Below are positions 1 to 11,199 of a DNA stretch of 64,000 bases, piece after piece. Position 1 is the stretch's first letter; the number at the start of each line of letters is the position of its first letter. The notes below the pieces were generated by a model. The model made no database searches and was not told the DNA's origin. It saw nothing but the letters and a program-made list of their open reading frames with translations. This DNA is from Byssothecium circinans. Its lineage: Eukaryota; Ascomycota; Dothideomycetes; Pleosporales; Massarinaceae. Both the position numbers and the translations under genes were made by a program. Location of the stretch: NCBI GenBank assembly GCA_010015675.1, contig ML976983.1:242015-306014 (forward strand), given 5' to 3'.

Positions 1-633
1 GCCATGGCTGGCACTTTTTTCTACCTCGCACACAATGCTGCAGCATTGCACAAGCTCTGTAAAGAGATCCGCGAGACGTTCTCGGATGTCGAGGAGATTG
101 CGACTGGGCCAAAATTGAGCGGTTGCTCGTACCTGCGTGCTTGTATCGACGAGACAATGCGTATGACGCCCCCAGTCGCCGGCGCACTTCCTCGACAGGT
201 CCTCCCGGGCGGTATCGACATCGACGATCACCATATCCCAGCCGGTGTCGATGTTGGCGTCCCACACTACGCCATCCATCACAATGCCGACTACTACCCT
301 CGGCCCTACGACTACATCCCCGACCGCTGGTTGAACGATGCTTCCGCCAATCCCCTCCACAATAAGCTCTCTGATGCACATGCTGCATTCTGTCCATTCA
401 GTATTGGCCCTAGAGGCTGTATTGGGAAAGGTCTTGCGTATGTTGAATTGACTGTTACAATCGCGCGAGTGCTGTTCTTGTATGATTTGAGACTCGCACC
501 TGGGACGACTCTGGGTGCTGGGAATAAGAATTTGGAGGCTGGGAGGACGAGGCCGACCGAATACCAGATTGAGGATCGGTTTGCGAGTACGAAGGATGGG
601 CCGATATTGCAGTTCAGGACGAGAGGGTCGTAG
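1..633 (+). CDS. Cytochrome P450, C-terminal part (cut by window edge)
   Basis: Haem-thiolate monooxygenase, seen only from the end of helix I onward. The frame is open to the left edge, so the ATG at base 4 is probably internal. In order it shows the helix-K ExxR motif (ETMR, about residue 50), the PERF-like stretch around YIPDRWL, and the haem loop FSIGPRGCIGKGLAYVE with the cysteine thiolate ligand at about residue 138. The stop is TAG at 631-633. The missing N-terminus would hold the membrane anchor and oxygen-binding helix I. Substrate cannot be inferred; neighbours do not suggest a pathway. Family assignment is firm, subfamily unknown. Confidence 0.93.
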   Translation, partial: AMAGTFFYLAHNAAALHKLCKEIRETFSDVEEIATGPKLSGCSYLRACIDETMRMTPPVAGALPRQVLPGGIDIDDHHIPAGVDVGVPHYAIHHNADYYPRPYDYIPDRWLNDASANPLHNKLSDAHAAFCPFSIGPRGCIGKGLAYVELTVTIARVLFLYDLRLAPGTTLGAGNKNLEAGRTRPTEYQIEDRFASTKDGPILQFRTRGS

Positions 634-1254
634 AAGGTAGTCAGTAATTGAAGTCTGCTTGAGCAAAGTCATTGATGATCTTGGCTGGGGACTTGTTGAT
701 GATCGGGGTGGTCGTTATACTGAAAGCGAGGAGAGTGGAATGGAGATGAGGTGCTTTCCAAGAATTTGGCAGCGATATGTCTGATCAAGTTGTCGGCGCA
801 TCTGTTTTTTAGGCACGGCGCGCTTTTTCGAGCAAGGAGTCCAATTACTGAGTTGGAATTTCCATAGACTGACCAATCATTTCCATTTGGCGATACTGCT
901 GCTCCTATTCGTGTATTTTCACGCCTTTTCTCGAGCGTAGGGATCTATCCAACGGACCTGCACGCATCACTTCGAGCTGGTTTTCACAGTCCATTTAGTC
1001 GTTGTTCATGGCAGTGTAAATCACATTGACAGCAGCTCCGGCTAAAAAACAATGGGGCAATATGTGAAAACATTCGATGCGCTAGGCTTATCGATAACAG
1101 CACGTGATACGTATTGGCATATCGATCCTGGACATTTTTACGACCGAGTTTCGTATCATTCATCTCAATAAGAGACCATTGGCTGCACTGTCCGTCATTT
1201 TCCACATTTCCACCGCTCCTTTTCTCCTGTGGCAACCGTTTTTACACCGTTATC
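634..1254. other. Intergenic, 3' flank of P450 and 5' flank of RRM gene
   Basis: No coding potential recognised. There is a CCAAT-like box near 875 but no convincing TATA. Small open frames here are short and compositionally random. Confidence 0.5.
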
Positions 1255-2384
1255 ATGGCCCTGCCCCGGGTCTGCGCATCATTCGGTCACTCCCTGGTTT
1301 CCAGGGGCTGTACCAGAACAGCGTTCTTTTCCACCAGGATCGCAGCCATCGTACCGCAGAGACAGCTCAGCTCAAAACCCTGGAGATTATGGGAGACTGT
1401 TCAGGATGACGCCCCGCGCTCAGAGAAAACGCCGCAGCCGAGAACTGTTTCCGATGAAGAACGCGCCAGAAACGCACGATCAGTGATCATCAAGCGGCTA
1501 CCGAAGCGGGCCCTGCACCCACAAGTCGAAGAGCTATTCAGGAATGCTGGATTGGATATGTATGTTTGTTTCCCTGTTGATCATGCATGATGAACTTTCT
1601 TTGATTCGTCACGTGCTTTTGATATGCCCGGGCCCAGTAGAATTAATTATTGGACCGTAAGAGCTTTATCTAACAATATGGCAGCAAGTTCCTCAAGATG
1701 AGGATGAACCGCTTCAACTATTTTTCCGATGTATTGGGCTTCGCCGAACTCGCCAGCCCTGAGCAAGCTCAAGAAGCCATCTCAAAGCTCAGCAACAGCA
1801 CAGCTCTCGACAGCCAATCACCCATCTTCGTGGACAATGTCAACCCATACTTTTCGTGGGACCCCACTACTCTCGCCACGGACTTCAGTTACTGGGAATC
1901 GTATGACTCGGACGGTGTTTCCAGGGCCATGGCTCCCCTTCTCGAACAGCGTCGTGTCGCCTTCGGTGTCGTTCCTCCAGGATGGGCCCAGCTGGACCAA
2001 AAGATCCGGCGTCGCAACGCGCAGAACCGCCACGTCGTCATCCGCGCCCTGTCTGAGTATGGGGTGGAGTCCGTGGGGAGCGCTGCCGTGAATTGGGGCG
2101 ATTTGAGGCAGAAACCAAGGTTCCTATGCCATGTGGATTTTGCGACAAAGGAAGGAGCTGAGCAGGCTGTACGCGACCTCCACGAAAAGACGGTCGAGGG
2201 CCGTACGGTTGGTCTTAGACGTTCGGAAGTTTCGCTCTCAACGGCCTATCGAATTGGCCAACTTGATAGAGGTGTGTTGAAGCAGCTGCAGGAGATGCGG
2301 GTGGCGCCGGCGGAGGTCGATGATGAGATGTTGTCGAAGCCTTTTGTAAGTTCTCACGTTCGTGAAAAACACGGCGAGAGTTAG
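1255..2384 (+). CDS. RNA-binding (RRM) protein, probably mitochondrial
   Basis: Two exons, 1255-1559 and 1685-2384, give 334 aa. The intron 1560-1684 has GTATGT donor, a CTAAC branch point and GCAG acceptor, and joins the frames in phase 2. The first ~45 residues are rich in Arg, Ser and Ala without acids (…FFSTRIAAIVPQRQLSS), typical of a mitochondrial presequence. An RRM-like βαβ unit starts at SVIIKRLP (about residue 77) and continues across the splice into GFAELASPEQAQEAI. A second RRM-like unit includes RHVVIRALSEYG and FLCHVDFATKEGAEQAVRDL. The start was chosen as the first ATG in a good context that exposes the presequence; an upstream in-frame open stretch exists. A possible 39-bp second intron (2346-2384) would change the C-terminus to end at 2399. 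Confidence 0.75.
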
Positions 2385-2399
2385 ATGAGGGTACCATAG

Positions 2400-3552
2400 C
2401 TTGAGGGTTTGGGGCACCCGCGAGAGAGCTTCCAATCTGGCATGAGTACCATGTGGTATTTGTGGGAATTGGGGAACGAAGAGTGTATCATAGTGTAGGA
2501 TGCAGGGAACGGAATTGTGTGAAAATAATTGTATAACATTCATGCAGCGATACTTGTGCCTGAGCATGGATCTCAGTACCTTCTATTGAGTGCTTAGGTG
2601 CCAACCATGTTATGAGTCCAAAGAACCTCGCGAAGAAGGGAGACTTGGCGCACTAGATTAGACTAAAATGGGTTAGCGGTATTAGTACGCGCTGGTGTCT
2701 CTAGTTGATACCATGGTACCTGGGTATGTACCATCTGAACACACTTGACAACTCTTCTCGACATATTGTCATCAAAGTCCACCCCCAATTATCGTGTACG
2801 ATACCGCACTAATATTCAATATTCGGTCTCGATGTCAAAAACTGGCTAGTACAAAAGATCAACCACCCAACCTCTCCCAGGTCTTCGCTTCTAGCCATCC
2901 TTCACGCGTAGAGCATGGCTTTCGAGCAACCTTTCGACTGCATATAGTGGCCACAATGCTGCTAAATATACAAGACCGTCTGAAGCGGTACTTACTTACC
3001 AGTGGGTGGGATGAGGACGTACCATCTTAACGCCCCCAAGACATCGCCGCCGAAACGCGCAGAACCCAAGTCGCCAAACACGAATACCAAGACCGTGCAT
3101 GCCACCGAAGTGATCTAGCTGCCTAGATATGCGTTTCAGCACGGCAAGAGACTCTCCAGCAACAAAACACGAAATCGAACCAAGGCCTACAAACTCACAG
3201 CACCCTCTGCCTCAAACCTCCGCGGCCCGCCCCGATACACCCATCCCACCTCCAGACCCTCCCGCCACCCCAATAGACTTCCGCCCCACCCTGCATTCCC
3301 TTTCCCATCCGGTCAGCGGCCAGCCCAAGGCATCGAATCAAGCCCGCCGTCTCCACCCCACGAGCCAATCACAGGCCGCTACGTTGAGCATCCCAACCAT
3401 CGTCAGGTCACCGCGACTTTTACCTGCATGCAAAGCCACCTAAGCCCAACAGCGCAAAGCGCCGTAGGACCCAAACACATGCATCTCCATTCTTTAAATG
3501 CAAGGTTGCCCCGGATTTCCAAATCATATATTGTACACAGTGACTTTTTGAA
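2400..3552. other. Intergenic 1.15 kb
   Basis: Contains short open frames (2794-3030; a proline-rich one at 3129-3443) that match nothing I recognise and show no splice support. A TACCATGGTA palindrome lies near 2709-2718. Probably the promoter and leader of the DUF7923 gene. Confidence 0.45.
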
Positions 3553-4840
3553 ATGGCGGAACAAGCTCAACCCGTCGTTCCCACGACGTACCGGGAGAGG
3601 CTGGCGCAGTTTAAGATCCTGGAGGAGAAGAGGTTTGAGCTGATTGAGGTGTGTATTACTGTTTTTGTACCCTACACGGAGAGGGAGAGTGTGGTTTATG
3701 GAAGCCGTTACTGATCGTTGCTTAGGAATTACTGGAGAAACTGGAAAAGACGGAAGCGAGACTCACACAGACGGAACTCGACCTCACATCCGAGCAGAAT
3801 GTCCGCCGGACGCTGCAAGCCGAAGCTTCCGAAGCGAAAGAGAGGGAAAGTGCCATGGCGCAGAAGCAGGTCCGTCGACAGTCTGGGAGGATACTGACAG
3901 TGCCTTGCTAAACAGATCAGTCACGACGGCCTTTTGCCCTTGTTCTCATCGATGCCGATGCTGAAGGGTTCTTAGTACGAGCCAGCTACCCCTGGGCCCC
4001 TTCTACATATACTGATAGCACCAGTTCCATGACAAGTATTTAACACGGAAAGCCCAAGGCGGCGAATCCCTGGCCGACGAGCTCCTCATCCGCACACGAG
4101 AATACCTCCGACCGCAATTCGAAGACGCCGACGCTCTGGACATCGTGGTCCGCGTCTTCGCCAACCTGGAAGGCATGGCGAACTATCTAGTGCGGCAGGA
4201 CAGAGTGCGGAATCTCGGCCAACTACGCGCCTTCGCAACAGGGTTCTGCGGGCGGATATCTTCCTTCGACTTCATCGACGTCGGTGTCGGGAAAGAAGGG
4301 GGCTCGGCGAGGAAAGTGAGAGGTAAGTCAGTATAACATATTTACATCTCGTCTTTGAACCCGTCATTTTACACTACTTACACTGCTTTAGAAAACCTCT
4401 CCTTCTACACATCCAACACCCACCTCCGCCACGCCATCGTCGCATGCCACCCCACCGACCTCCCCACCTCTCTCCTCTCCACTCTCCCCCTCGATAAAAT
4501 CACCCTCGTCGAATCCCTCCCCCTCCCAACCTCCCTCACCACGCTCCCCCTCAAAGTCGCAAAATTCGCCACCCTCTTTCCCCCGCCACCGGAACCACGG
4601 TCGCCGCGGCCGAGGGGAAGGAACGGCCCGCAGCTGCAGCTCATGCAGCAGGAAGACGGCGACGGGGGCTCGACGTGGCTCGTAATCCAGCCCGAGCGCT
4701 CGAAGTCACAGGCACCGGCTCTGAGGAGACGGGGAGGAGGGTCGTCGGAGGGAGATGGGGATTCGAATTTGAGTATTCAGATTGGGAGGGATAATACGGT
4801 TAGTTTCGACAGTGGACGGAGACGAAGGCTTATGGGCTGA
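3553..4840 (+). CDS. DUF7923-type protein (CCCH zinc-finger family lacking the fingers)
   Basis: Five exons: 3553-3648, 3726-3869, 3921-3974, 4025-4322, 4392-4840; 346 aa. All introns (77, 51, 50, 69 bp) are GT-AG and keep frame. Residues 1-80 form a charged coiled coil (RFELIEELLEKLEKTEARL). The DUF7923 core follows: PFALVLIDADAEGFLFHDKYL, then DIVVRVFANLEGM, FDFIDVGVGKEG, LRHAIVACH, and PLKVAKFATLF. In related ascomycete proteins this core precedes C-x8-C-x5-C-x3-H zinc fingers. Here the C-terminus is a low-complexity tail ending RRRRLMG and no CCCH finger is visible. Role unknown; the family is presumed to bind nucleic acid through the fingers. The donor of intron 2 (GTCCGT) is weak, so that boundary could shift. 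Confidence 0.8.
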
Positions 4841-4880
4841 AAACCCCCCCAAAAAGTCAAAAACAAAACAAAAACAAAAC

Positions 4881-4917
4881 AGAGCAAGAGCAAGAGCAAG
4901 AGCAAGAGCAAGAGCAG
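4881..4917. repeat. (AGAGCA)n microsatellite
   Basis: Six tandem AGAGCA units directly after a CAAAA-rich run. On the minus strand it reads as a polyleucine open frame, which is an artefact of the repeat. Confidence 0.9.
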
Positions 4918-5070
4918 GCACAGGGTGAGGTGGAATAGAAATCTCACGAGCATATATGGAGTTTTTTTGCCTTTCTTTTTCTTTTTGGCGCCACAGCATA
5001 TGCATATCCCCACCCCATCATATTTTCAAATTGAGACAGCAATGGGAAGTAGTTAATGGGAATCTATCCA

Positions 5071-5106
5071 CCACACCACACCACATCACATCACATCACC
5101 TCACCA
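5071..5106. repeat. (CACAY)n simple repeat
   Basis: Degenerate CACAC/CACAT tandem run 3' of the DUF7923 gene. Confidence 0.7.
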
Positions 5107-5118
5107 GTACCACTGTCC

Positions 5119-5724
5119 CTACTCTCCACAGTTAAGCCGCCTACCTCCCTTCCCCTTTCCCTTCCCATCCTTCCCATCCTTCCCGCCCCAGTCCATCCTC
5201 CGCTGCTTCTTCCCTGCCCCGTCACAGGAATCGCGCTGCTGGTACGCAGACAACTTCCTCTTCCCATTGACATGCTGCTCGCGGTCAGATGCAGACCCAG
5301 CACCCCTTCCCAGCGGCGCTGCGTCGCGAAGAGCCCTCGGTCGAAGTACCATCGAAATCCCACGGCCACCACCATCATTCTGTTGTCCTCCGCGGCGGGC
5401 AGTGCTGGTTCCGCGCGGCTGCCGGCCATGGGGGATGCGGGGGATAACTTGCCGACGGCTATCGCGGAGTGGACGGCGCTCGATGCCGCGCTCGCCGGTG
5501 CCGGTGCCGGTACTGGTGCCGTATGCGCAGTCGATGGCACGCCCGACGTCCTCTGTCTTCATGCCTTGACCGTATCCGGGGAGTGTTGCACGCGGTTTCT
5601 CGGCGGAAAAGGGGATGGTGCTGATCATTGTCATCCACTGCTGGAGCTTTTGGATGTTGGCTGTGGCGGCGTCGGGAGCGATGGTGTCGTTGATGGCTTG
5701 TTGTGCTTTGTTTGACGGGGGCAT
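5119..5724 (-). CDS. Hypothetical basic protein
   Basis: An intronless reading gives 201 aa from the ATG at 5724 (MPPSNKAQQAIND…), preferred over the further upstream start because the preceding 65 residues are proline-rich leader-like sequence. The N-terminal third looks protein-like (helix-forming, AIAPDAATANIQKLQQW-type composition). The rest is Gly/Arg/Lys-rich and ends in a GKDGKDGKGKGKGG tract suggestive of nuclear or nucleic-acid contact. No domain is recognised. An overlapping frame on the same strand (5091-5540) is also open, so a hidden intron could change the C-terminal half. Low confidence that the model is complete. Confidence 0.35.
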   Translation of the reverse strand: MPPSNKAQQAINDTIAPDAATANIQKLQQWMTMISTIPFSAEKPRATLPGYGQGMKTEDVGRAIDCAYGTSTGTGTGERGIERRPLRDSRRQVIPRIPHGRQPRGTSTARRGGQQNDGGGRGISMVLRPRALRDAAPLGRGAGSASDREQHVNGKRKLSAYQQRDSCDGAGKKQRRMDWGGKDGKDGKGKGKGGRRLNCGE

Positions 5725-6202
5725 TTTGGATGTTGGACAGGGTTTGTGAGAGGGTGGATGGTGAGGTTGTCGAGGGATTGAGGAGGGGATATAGTATAGG
5801 AAGAGCCTAGGGGGGTGCTGGGAAGGGCGAGAGTGGGTTGTGTATTGGCGGGGTATATTGGAAGGGAAGGGAAGGGGAGCGGAGTGAAGGGAAGAGAAAA
5901 CAGTCCGGTCGAAAGTCAAAAGTCCAATTTTATTTTAGCGTTTGACGGGCAAACGATAGAAGTGGTTCGCTGCGCTTTTTGTTTGCTTCAGATTTCCCCC
6001 CCACAACAACCTTCTTCTGCATTTCCATTTCCAACGACGGTATCAACACCACCCATATCAACATACAACACCACTGCACCACTCACCACACAACACACTA
6101 TCACTACATCCACCCCAACAACATCCTCCACCACCGCCAAAAAGGAACCCCCTCCTCTACCCCCTCCTCCGCCATACCCTCCACCAACAAGCTAAAGACC
6201 AG

Positions 6203-6391
6203 ATGGCCTTCGTCGGCGCCATCCACCCTCCACCCAACAACCCCGTACAACTCTTCCCCGCCACGGCCACGGCCAAGGTCTTGCGCACACAGAGGATGCG
6301 AGCGAGATACCCGACAATCGCCATCTTCAACCCCACGGAGAGAGACTGGTCGCATCGAGGGCGGGCAAGAATAGGGGGGATCGCGGGATAA
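6203..6391 (+). CDS. Possible small protein, 62 aa
   Basis: A short frame starts MAFVGAIHPPPNN at an ATG preceded by a ~200-bp C/A-rich, guanine-poor stretch (5995-6200) that looks like the leader of an expressed fungal gene. It also contains FPATATAKVLRTQRMRARYPTIAIFN, a basic-amphipathic stretch. No domain recognised. It could be the first exon of a longer gene or chance; the leader is the main support. Confidence 0.3.
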   Translation: MAFVGAIHPPPNNPVQLFPATATAKVLRTQRMRARYPTIAIFNPTERDWSHRGRARIGGIAG

Positions 6392-6754
6392 ACCAACTGT
6401 TTAACGTACGTTTGTAGTATACTACCTTATCAACCTAGCTACCTACGCTACCTTCCTAAACGCATAGGGAGAATAGATACGCAAACAGCGCGTTAAATTT
6501 CCAGCACTACTTTTTTTTTACAATGCTTTATATCCCTTATGGTTTGGCTAGGCATACAGATACAGATATAGATACAGACGCAAGGGAGAGGAGTATAGAG
6601 AGAGAGACAGACGGGGGAATGAAGTGCGCTTACTTACATCGGACAAAGACAAAGGCAAGGGAAAAGAAAGGAAAGAAAGTAATGTTAGGAGTGCTGGTGC
6701 TAGGGGTACATGTAGTGCTAAAGAAGGTGGGAATACTAGCTCCACCCTATATGT

Positions 6755-6788
6755 CTAATTCCAATTCCAATTCCAATACCAATACCAT
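6755..6788. repeat. (CCAATT/CCAATA)n microsatellite
   Basis: Tandem hexamers, three CCAATT-type followed by two CCAATA-type units. Confidence 0.8.
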
Positions 6789-7186
6789 GGTGAGGGAAGA
6801 GAAGAGAAGAAAAAGGTGGGTGGCCTTCAGCAGTCCTTGTACTATACATTGCACTATAAAGAGAGAGAGAGAGGACTGCCGAGTTTTCTGAAATACGCCA
6901 GTATTTATACGCTACACAATACATCATGTACTCTATATCGCCTAAACTCTCAAGTCCTTGTCCATGTCCATGTCCATGTCTCCATATCCATGCATCACCG
7001 CCAGTCCAATCCACCTGCTTACCTCTCCCTAGCATACGATCCCATATATCGATATCAGATATCTTCCATATCCCTAACCTATCCCTTCCTCCGCCCCCAC
7101 TCCTCCCCTTCCCCTCCACCATTCCCACTTGCTACATGCCCAATTAAAATACAGCCATATTACACATTACCCCCCACCACACAAAC

Positions 7187-10100
7187 CTACATCCCGCCCA
7201 ACACCGGTTCCGCCCTCTGACTCTCCGCCCGCATCAAGCTCAAAACGCGCTCCCGCTCCGTATTTTCCTGCTCCTTGTACAGCGTAACCAAATCCAGAGT
7301 GCTGCGTCGGACACTCACCATGCTCCTCTCATCGACACCGCTAGTATCGTCGTCGCCCATGGGCGAAAAGCTCGGCCGCACGCTGCCGTTGCTGACGACG
7401 CTGATGTGACTCACGCGGCTCCCGTTGCGAGAGTGCTTCGTACCGAAGCGGCTGGGTAGAGTTTGAGAGTGCATGGATGGGCGCTTGCTTTCGAGGGAGT
7501 GGCGGGCTGGGACGCCGAAGTCTTCAGGGTTGAAGTCGAGCTCAGCGCTCGCACGCGGGTATGCCGGGAGGCAGTTCTCATAGTATGCTGACAGAGCGCG
7601 CGCCTTATCTTTCCCGTGAGGCGATTCAGTTGCTCCATCAAGTGCAAGGGGCATCGGGTGGTCGCTCTTCGGCTTCGAGCTCGTGACCGGGCGAAGTGTT
7701 GATCGAGAGACTTCCTCTTTGAGCTTTCCTTTACCCTTTTTGTCCCCAGGACCGTACTCTTCGATCCCAGTACGATGCTCCTGGTTGTCACTGTGTTCTC
7801 TGCTGTGCTCCTCGATGACACCGCCACTCCAGACGTCAGGTAGAATCTCCAATTCCGGATATTCTAGCGTGCCACCACCACTAATCGAGTTTCGATGGCC
7901 GAACCCATGTTTCTGAAATTCGATGCTCTGACTTCGGAAGATCTTGGTGTAATTCTTGAGGAAGTTCTTGCCGAAAGTCATGGAGTTGCTCTTCGCTAGG
8001 TGAGGGTGGCCGACCTTCTTCCTGCGCTTCTTCTGACCTGGCAAAAGAGTCGGAGATGCAGGACGCTCCATCGGATCGAACTCCTCTTCTCTATCCTTGT
8101 CTCTTCCCATAGCGAAGTTGAGCGCTGCTTCCAGCGCAAAGTCTCGCGTCTCCACGGAGTCATCATGTCCAGCCGAAGATGTACGAGCGAGACGTGAGTG
8201 AGATGGGTAGCGACCCCAAGCACCAACTGTCTCGGATGTATCCGTCTGCCGGTCAAAGCGTCGCTGCGCTTCCTCGATAAAGCTGATATCTCCGCCGTCC
8301 TTTGCTACAATAGCAGTACGCCTGCTCGAAGGTCTTGGAGACTCTGAAGGTGCGACAGCGCCAGATGACGATGGCCCAAGAAGAGGTGCTGAGTACCGTT
8401 TCGTCGAGTTCGCCTTCTGTGGCGAAGAGGATGAATCTAGGCTACCCCGTGGCCTCATGGTGCTCACTCTCCGCTCACGAATCGGACTACTGTGCACCGC
8501 GAGGTCCTTGTTTTGCGGTAGGAACATGGCTGCACGCTCATCTTGATGGTTCTTCAACGCCCGCTCCCATATCGGGGTTGCGTTCTTGTCATTTCCGAGA
8601 GCTTCTGTTTCTGCTACGAGAGACTTGGACATATGACGATCCCGATCTGCAGCTGCGCGGGGTGTCTCAAGGGTACCGTCTACAGCTAGCGGCTTGATCA
8701 ACATTTCGCTCTGGCTGCGAATACTGCTTCGCTTCGGATTCAGGAACCTCATAATGGAAGAAGACGCGATGAGTCTCTTCTTTGGTGGCGATGGACTGAA
8801 CTCTTCGCGAAATTTCGACTTTTTCGTGCTCTCGACGCTATTGTTGCGCGCTAGACGCGGAAACTCTTTGGAGGACCTCTTGGACATCACAATGGGACTT
8901 GGGACGTCAAGAAGGCCAACCAGGCCGTGGCGTGTTGGTGGTCGTGGAGTGTCCTCGTCGTCGGTAGGATAGGAGTCAGATCGTCTCAGCTTGGGAACAT
9001 TCACCGACGACACTCGGCTGCACTGCTTGCTGACCTCAAGCGGCATGTTGGTCATAGAGCCGCCGAAACTATCGGGCGGGCTCTGCGGTCGGCTGGAATA
9101 AATAGAAGACTTGTCTTCGTGTATGCCGTCAGGAACAACGCGGCCCCATCTGCTGGGGACTGCAGAGCTAGCAAATCCAGAGCTAGATGTCTGTCTCTCG
9201 TGACGTGAAAGTTTCCGTGGTTGCATTCGAGAGATGCGACTAAGATCTGAGACAGAACGATCACGAATAGCAGCTGTTGGGTTCGGTAGATCTGGAGCGG
9301 CTTCCAGGTTGTCCCATGAGAGAAGAGAGCCGGAGCGCAGATGATGTGAGATGCGCATGCTGCAGAGGTGAACTGACCGTCTACAGTTTCCCTCGTCATC
9401 TTCTTCCTGTGCATTATTAAGGTCTCGTTGGGTTGACAGCGGTAGGTTCTCCCGGAGAGTACCACGTACAGAAATTGATGGTCGAGGCGTTGTTGAAGTA
9501 GGGTTTTTAACATGGATCTCTACCACGTTGGCAGGTGCCTGGGGATCCTTCGCAGGAGCCAGCGAAGGCTTTACAAGGTGTACGGTACCCTGACTCTGGC
9601 CATTATTCTCTTCACCTTCCGACGATGGTTGAGGTTGTGGGCCTGCTTTGGAGCGATCAGGCGATACTTGTCGTGACGGGAACGGAAATTGTGAGAATTG
9701 TAACTTTTCCGTCAACGCAACCGACCACGGTATGCCCTCCTGATCGCTGTTCTTCAGACTTGGTAGTCGCAGTGGTGAGAGAGGTGATGGTGCAGGAAGA
9801 CACATTGATGTCGCCGAGTGAGATCGTCTCAGTCTACGCACTTGCCCAGCAGAGGCTTTGGAACGAAGGTTGGGCGAACTGAAGACTGGGTTGAAGCGGT
9901 TCGACGGATCATTCGCCTGAGGCCTGATCTGATAGGGTTCAACACCGGCATTAGGTTGAGAGTGACGGCTCTTGGACGAGGAGCCGGGAGTTAGTTTGCT
10001 AGGTGAGTCAGCCGAGTGCGAATGAGACACGGAGAGTGTAATGTTTCACCTTCCAGTGGATGGCGACCAGTCAATGCTGCGGATACTGGGCCGCTTCGGC

Positions 10101-10660
10101 ACCCTTTTTCCAATGTTCTTCGCGATGTCATCCATCACTTCGGCATCAGGGTCATAGCCACCTTCATCTGGCTTCTTGTCGCTTAGCAGGTCCTTCCTCA
10201 GATCATCTTTGGTGATCTTGAGCTGCAGATTTGGGCCATGGCTCGACTGCTTGAGCACCGTATCAGCTGCAGCGTCCTTGACACCGACAGACTTGACCGT
10301 GGCATCTGACGGCTTCTTCGACAGGTCTTTCGAGAACTTGCGTCGGATCATGGAATGCATGCTCTTCATCTTGTGCAGCGAGTGCAGGCTGTACACGGAC
10401 GGCCTGATGAAGCGAGCACGGCTTGGTTTCGGTGGAGCCGTTGGAGCTGGATCATCTTCTGAGGCATTATTAAAGATTTGACGGAGCTCATGGAGATCGT
10501 CCGTCTGGGCGCTGGTGAAGTGAGAGTTCTGCGAGGGCGTACGCTTGGAGAGAAGAGGCAGCTTCGCTGGAGTGCTGGCCTCAGTGATGCGAGCATTGGG
10601 AAGCTCGGGGGAGCTGTTCCGGCTTCCGTCCCCTCCCGTACAGCACAGCTTCGATGCCAT
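7187..10660 (-). CDS. Serine-rich low-complexity protein, 1140 aa, unknown function
   Basis: Two exons, 10660-10050 and 9998-7187. The 51-bp intron 9999-10049 (GTGAAA…CTGAC…CTAG) joins them in phase 2, fusing two long open frames that each end near the splice. Start ATG at 10660 is chosen because a spliced leader (acceptor ATTTCAG near 10770) appears upstream. The protein is largely disordered, rich in Ser, Arg and Pro, with islands that look conserved: KMKSMHSMIRRKFSKDL (about residue 95), KRPSIRSIDWSPSTG at the exon junction, and a C-terminal block KSNSMTFGKNFLKNYTK followed by FQKHGFGHRNSISGG. Many RxxS and SP sites suggest phosphoregulation (inference). No known domain. Confidence 0.75.
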
Positions 10661-11038
10661 GTCGGTGTTGAAGGACTGAAGGCGGAGGAACGTGCGAGGT
10701 CTGCGAGGTTTGTTGTGAAATGTGAGGTTCTTGTCTGACTTGCCAAACCCACGTGGAGCGATTTCCCAAAGCCTGAAATAAGCAACGACGTACGTCAAAG
10801 AACGCAAGTTCGATAGTTGATGCTTCCAATATGGAGACCGATCGTCCCATGGTGCGATGATGGTGGGTTTGGCGGAAGGTGGTTGCCCAAGCAGTGGCAG
10901 GAGCTATGTATGCGCCAGACATCCAATATCAGGACATGAAGATCTTTACCTCGATCTTTGCAGAGATTTGGCAGCAATCTTAGTGTGTTCACAGATAGCC
11001 AGAGCAATGCAGACACTGTGCCCAATATACTCTGCTCT

Positions 11039-11155
11039 GGTAAGTGATGGGCTTTCCGTGCTCAGCAGAGTATCAAAGAAGGAGCAATCAGTACTAGTGG
11101 CGATGATTGCTCCTTCTTTGATACTCTGCTGAGCACGGAAAGCCCATCACTTACC
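11039..11155. repeat. Perfect 52-bp inverted repeat with 13-bp spacer
   Basis: The left arm 11039-11090 begins GGTAAGTGATGGGC; the right arm 11104-11155 is its exact reverse complement with no mismatch. The spacer is 11091-11103. Pairing stops abruptly at both outer ends. It lies between the 5' end of the serine-rich gene and the 3' end of the next minus-strand gene. RNA from here would fold into a 52-bp stem. Confidence 0.95.
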
Positions 11156-11199
11156 GTCCCGTATATCTTCACACCTAGGACTCAGACCGAACCGCGCTG

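Larger units (their letters stand above)
5725..7186. other. Gene-poor 1.4 kb with simple repeats
   Basis: Apart from the weak 62-aa frame at 6203, it holds (CCAATT)n near 6755-6788, a GA-rich run at 6860-6875 and (TCCATG)n at 6959-6981, and the 3' flank of the downstream minus-strand gene. No other gene recognised. Confidence 0.5.

Noticed and set aside
3129..3443. Proline-rich 104-aa frame
   Set aside because: Compositional bias only; no start context or family resemblance.
4706..5013. Minus-strand polyleucine open frames
   Set aside because: Product of the (AGAGCA)n microsatellite.
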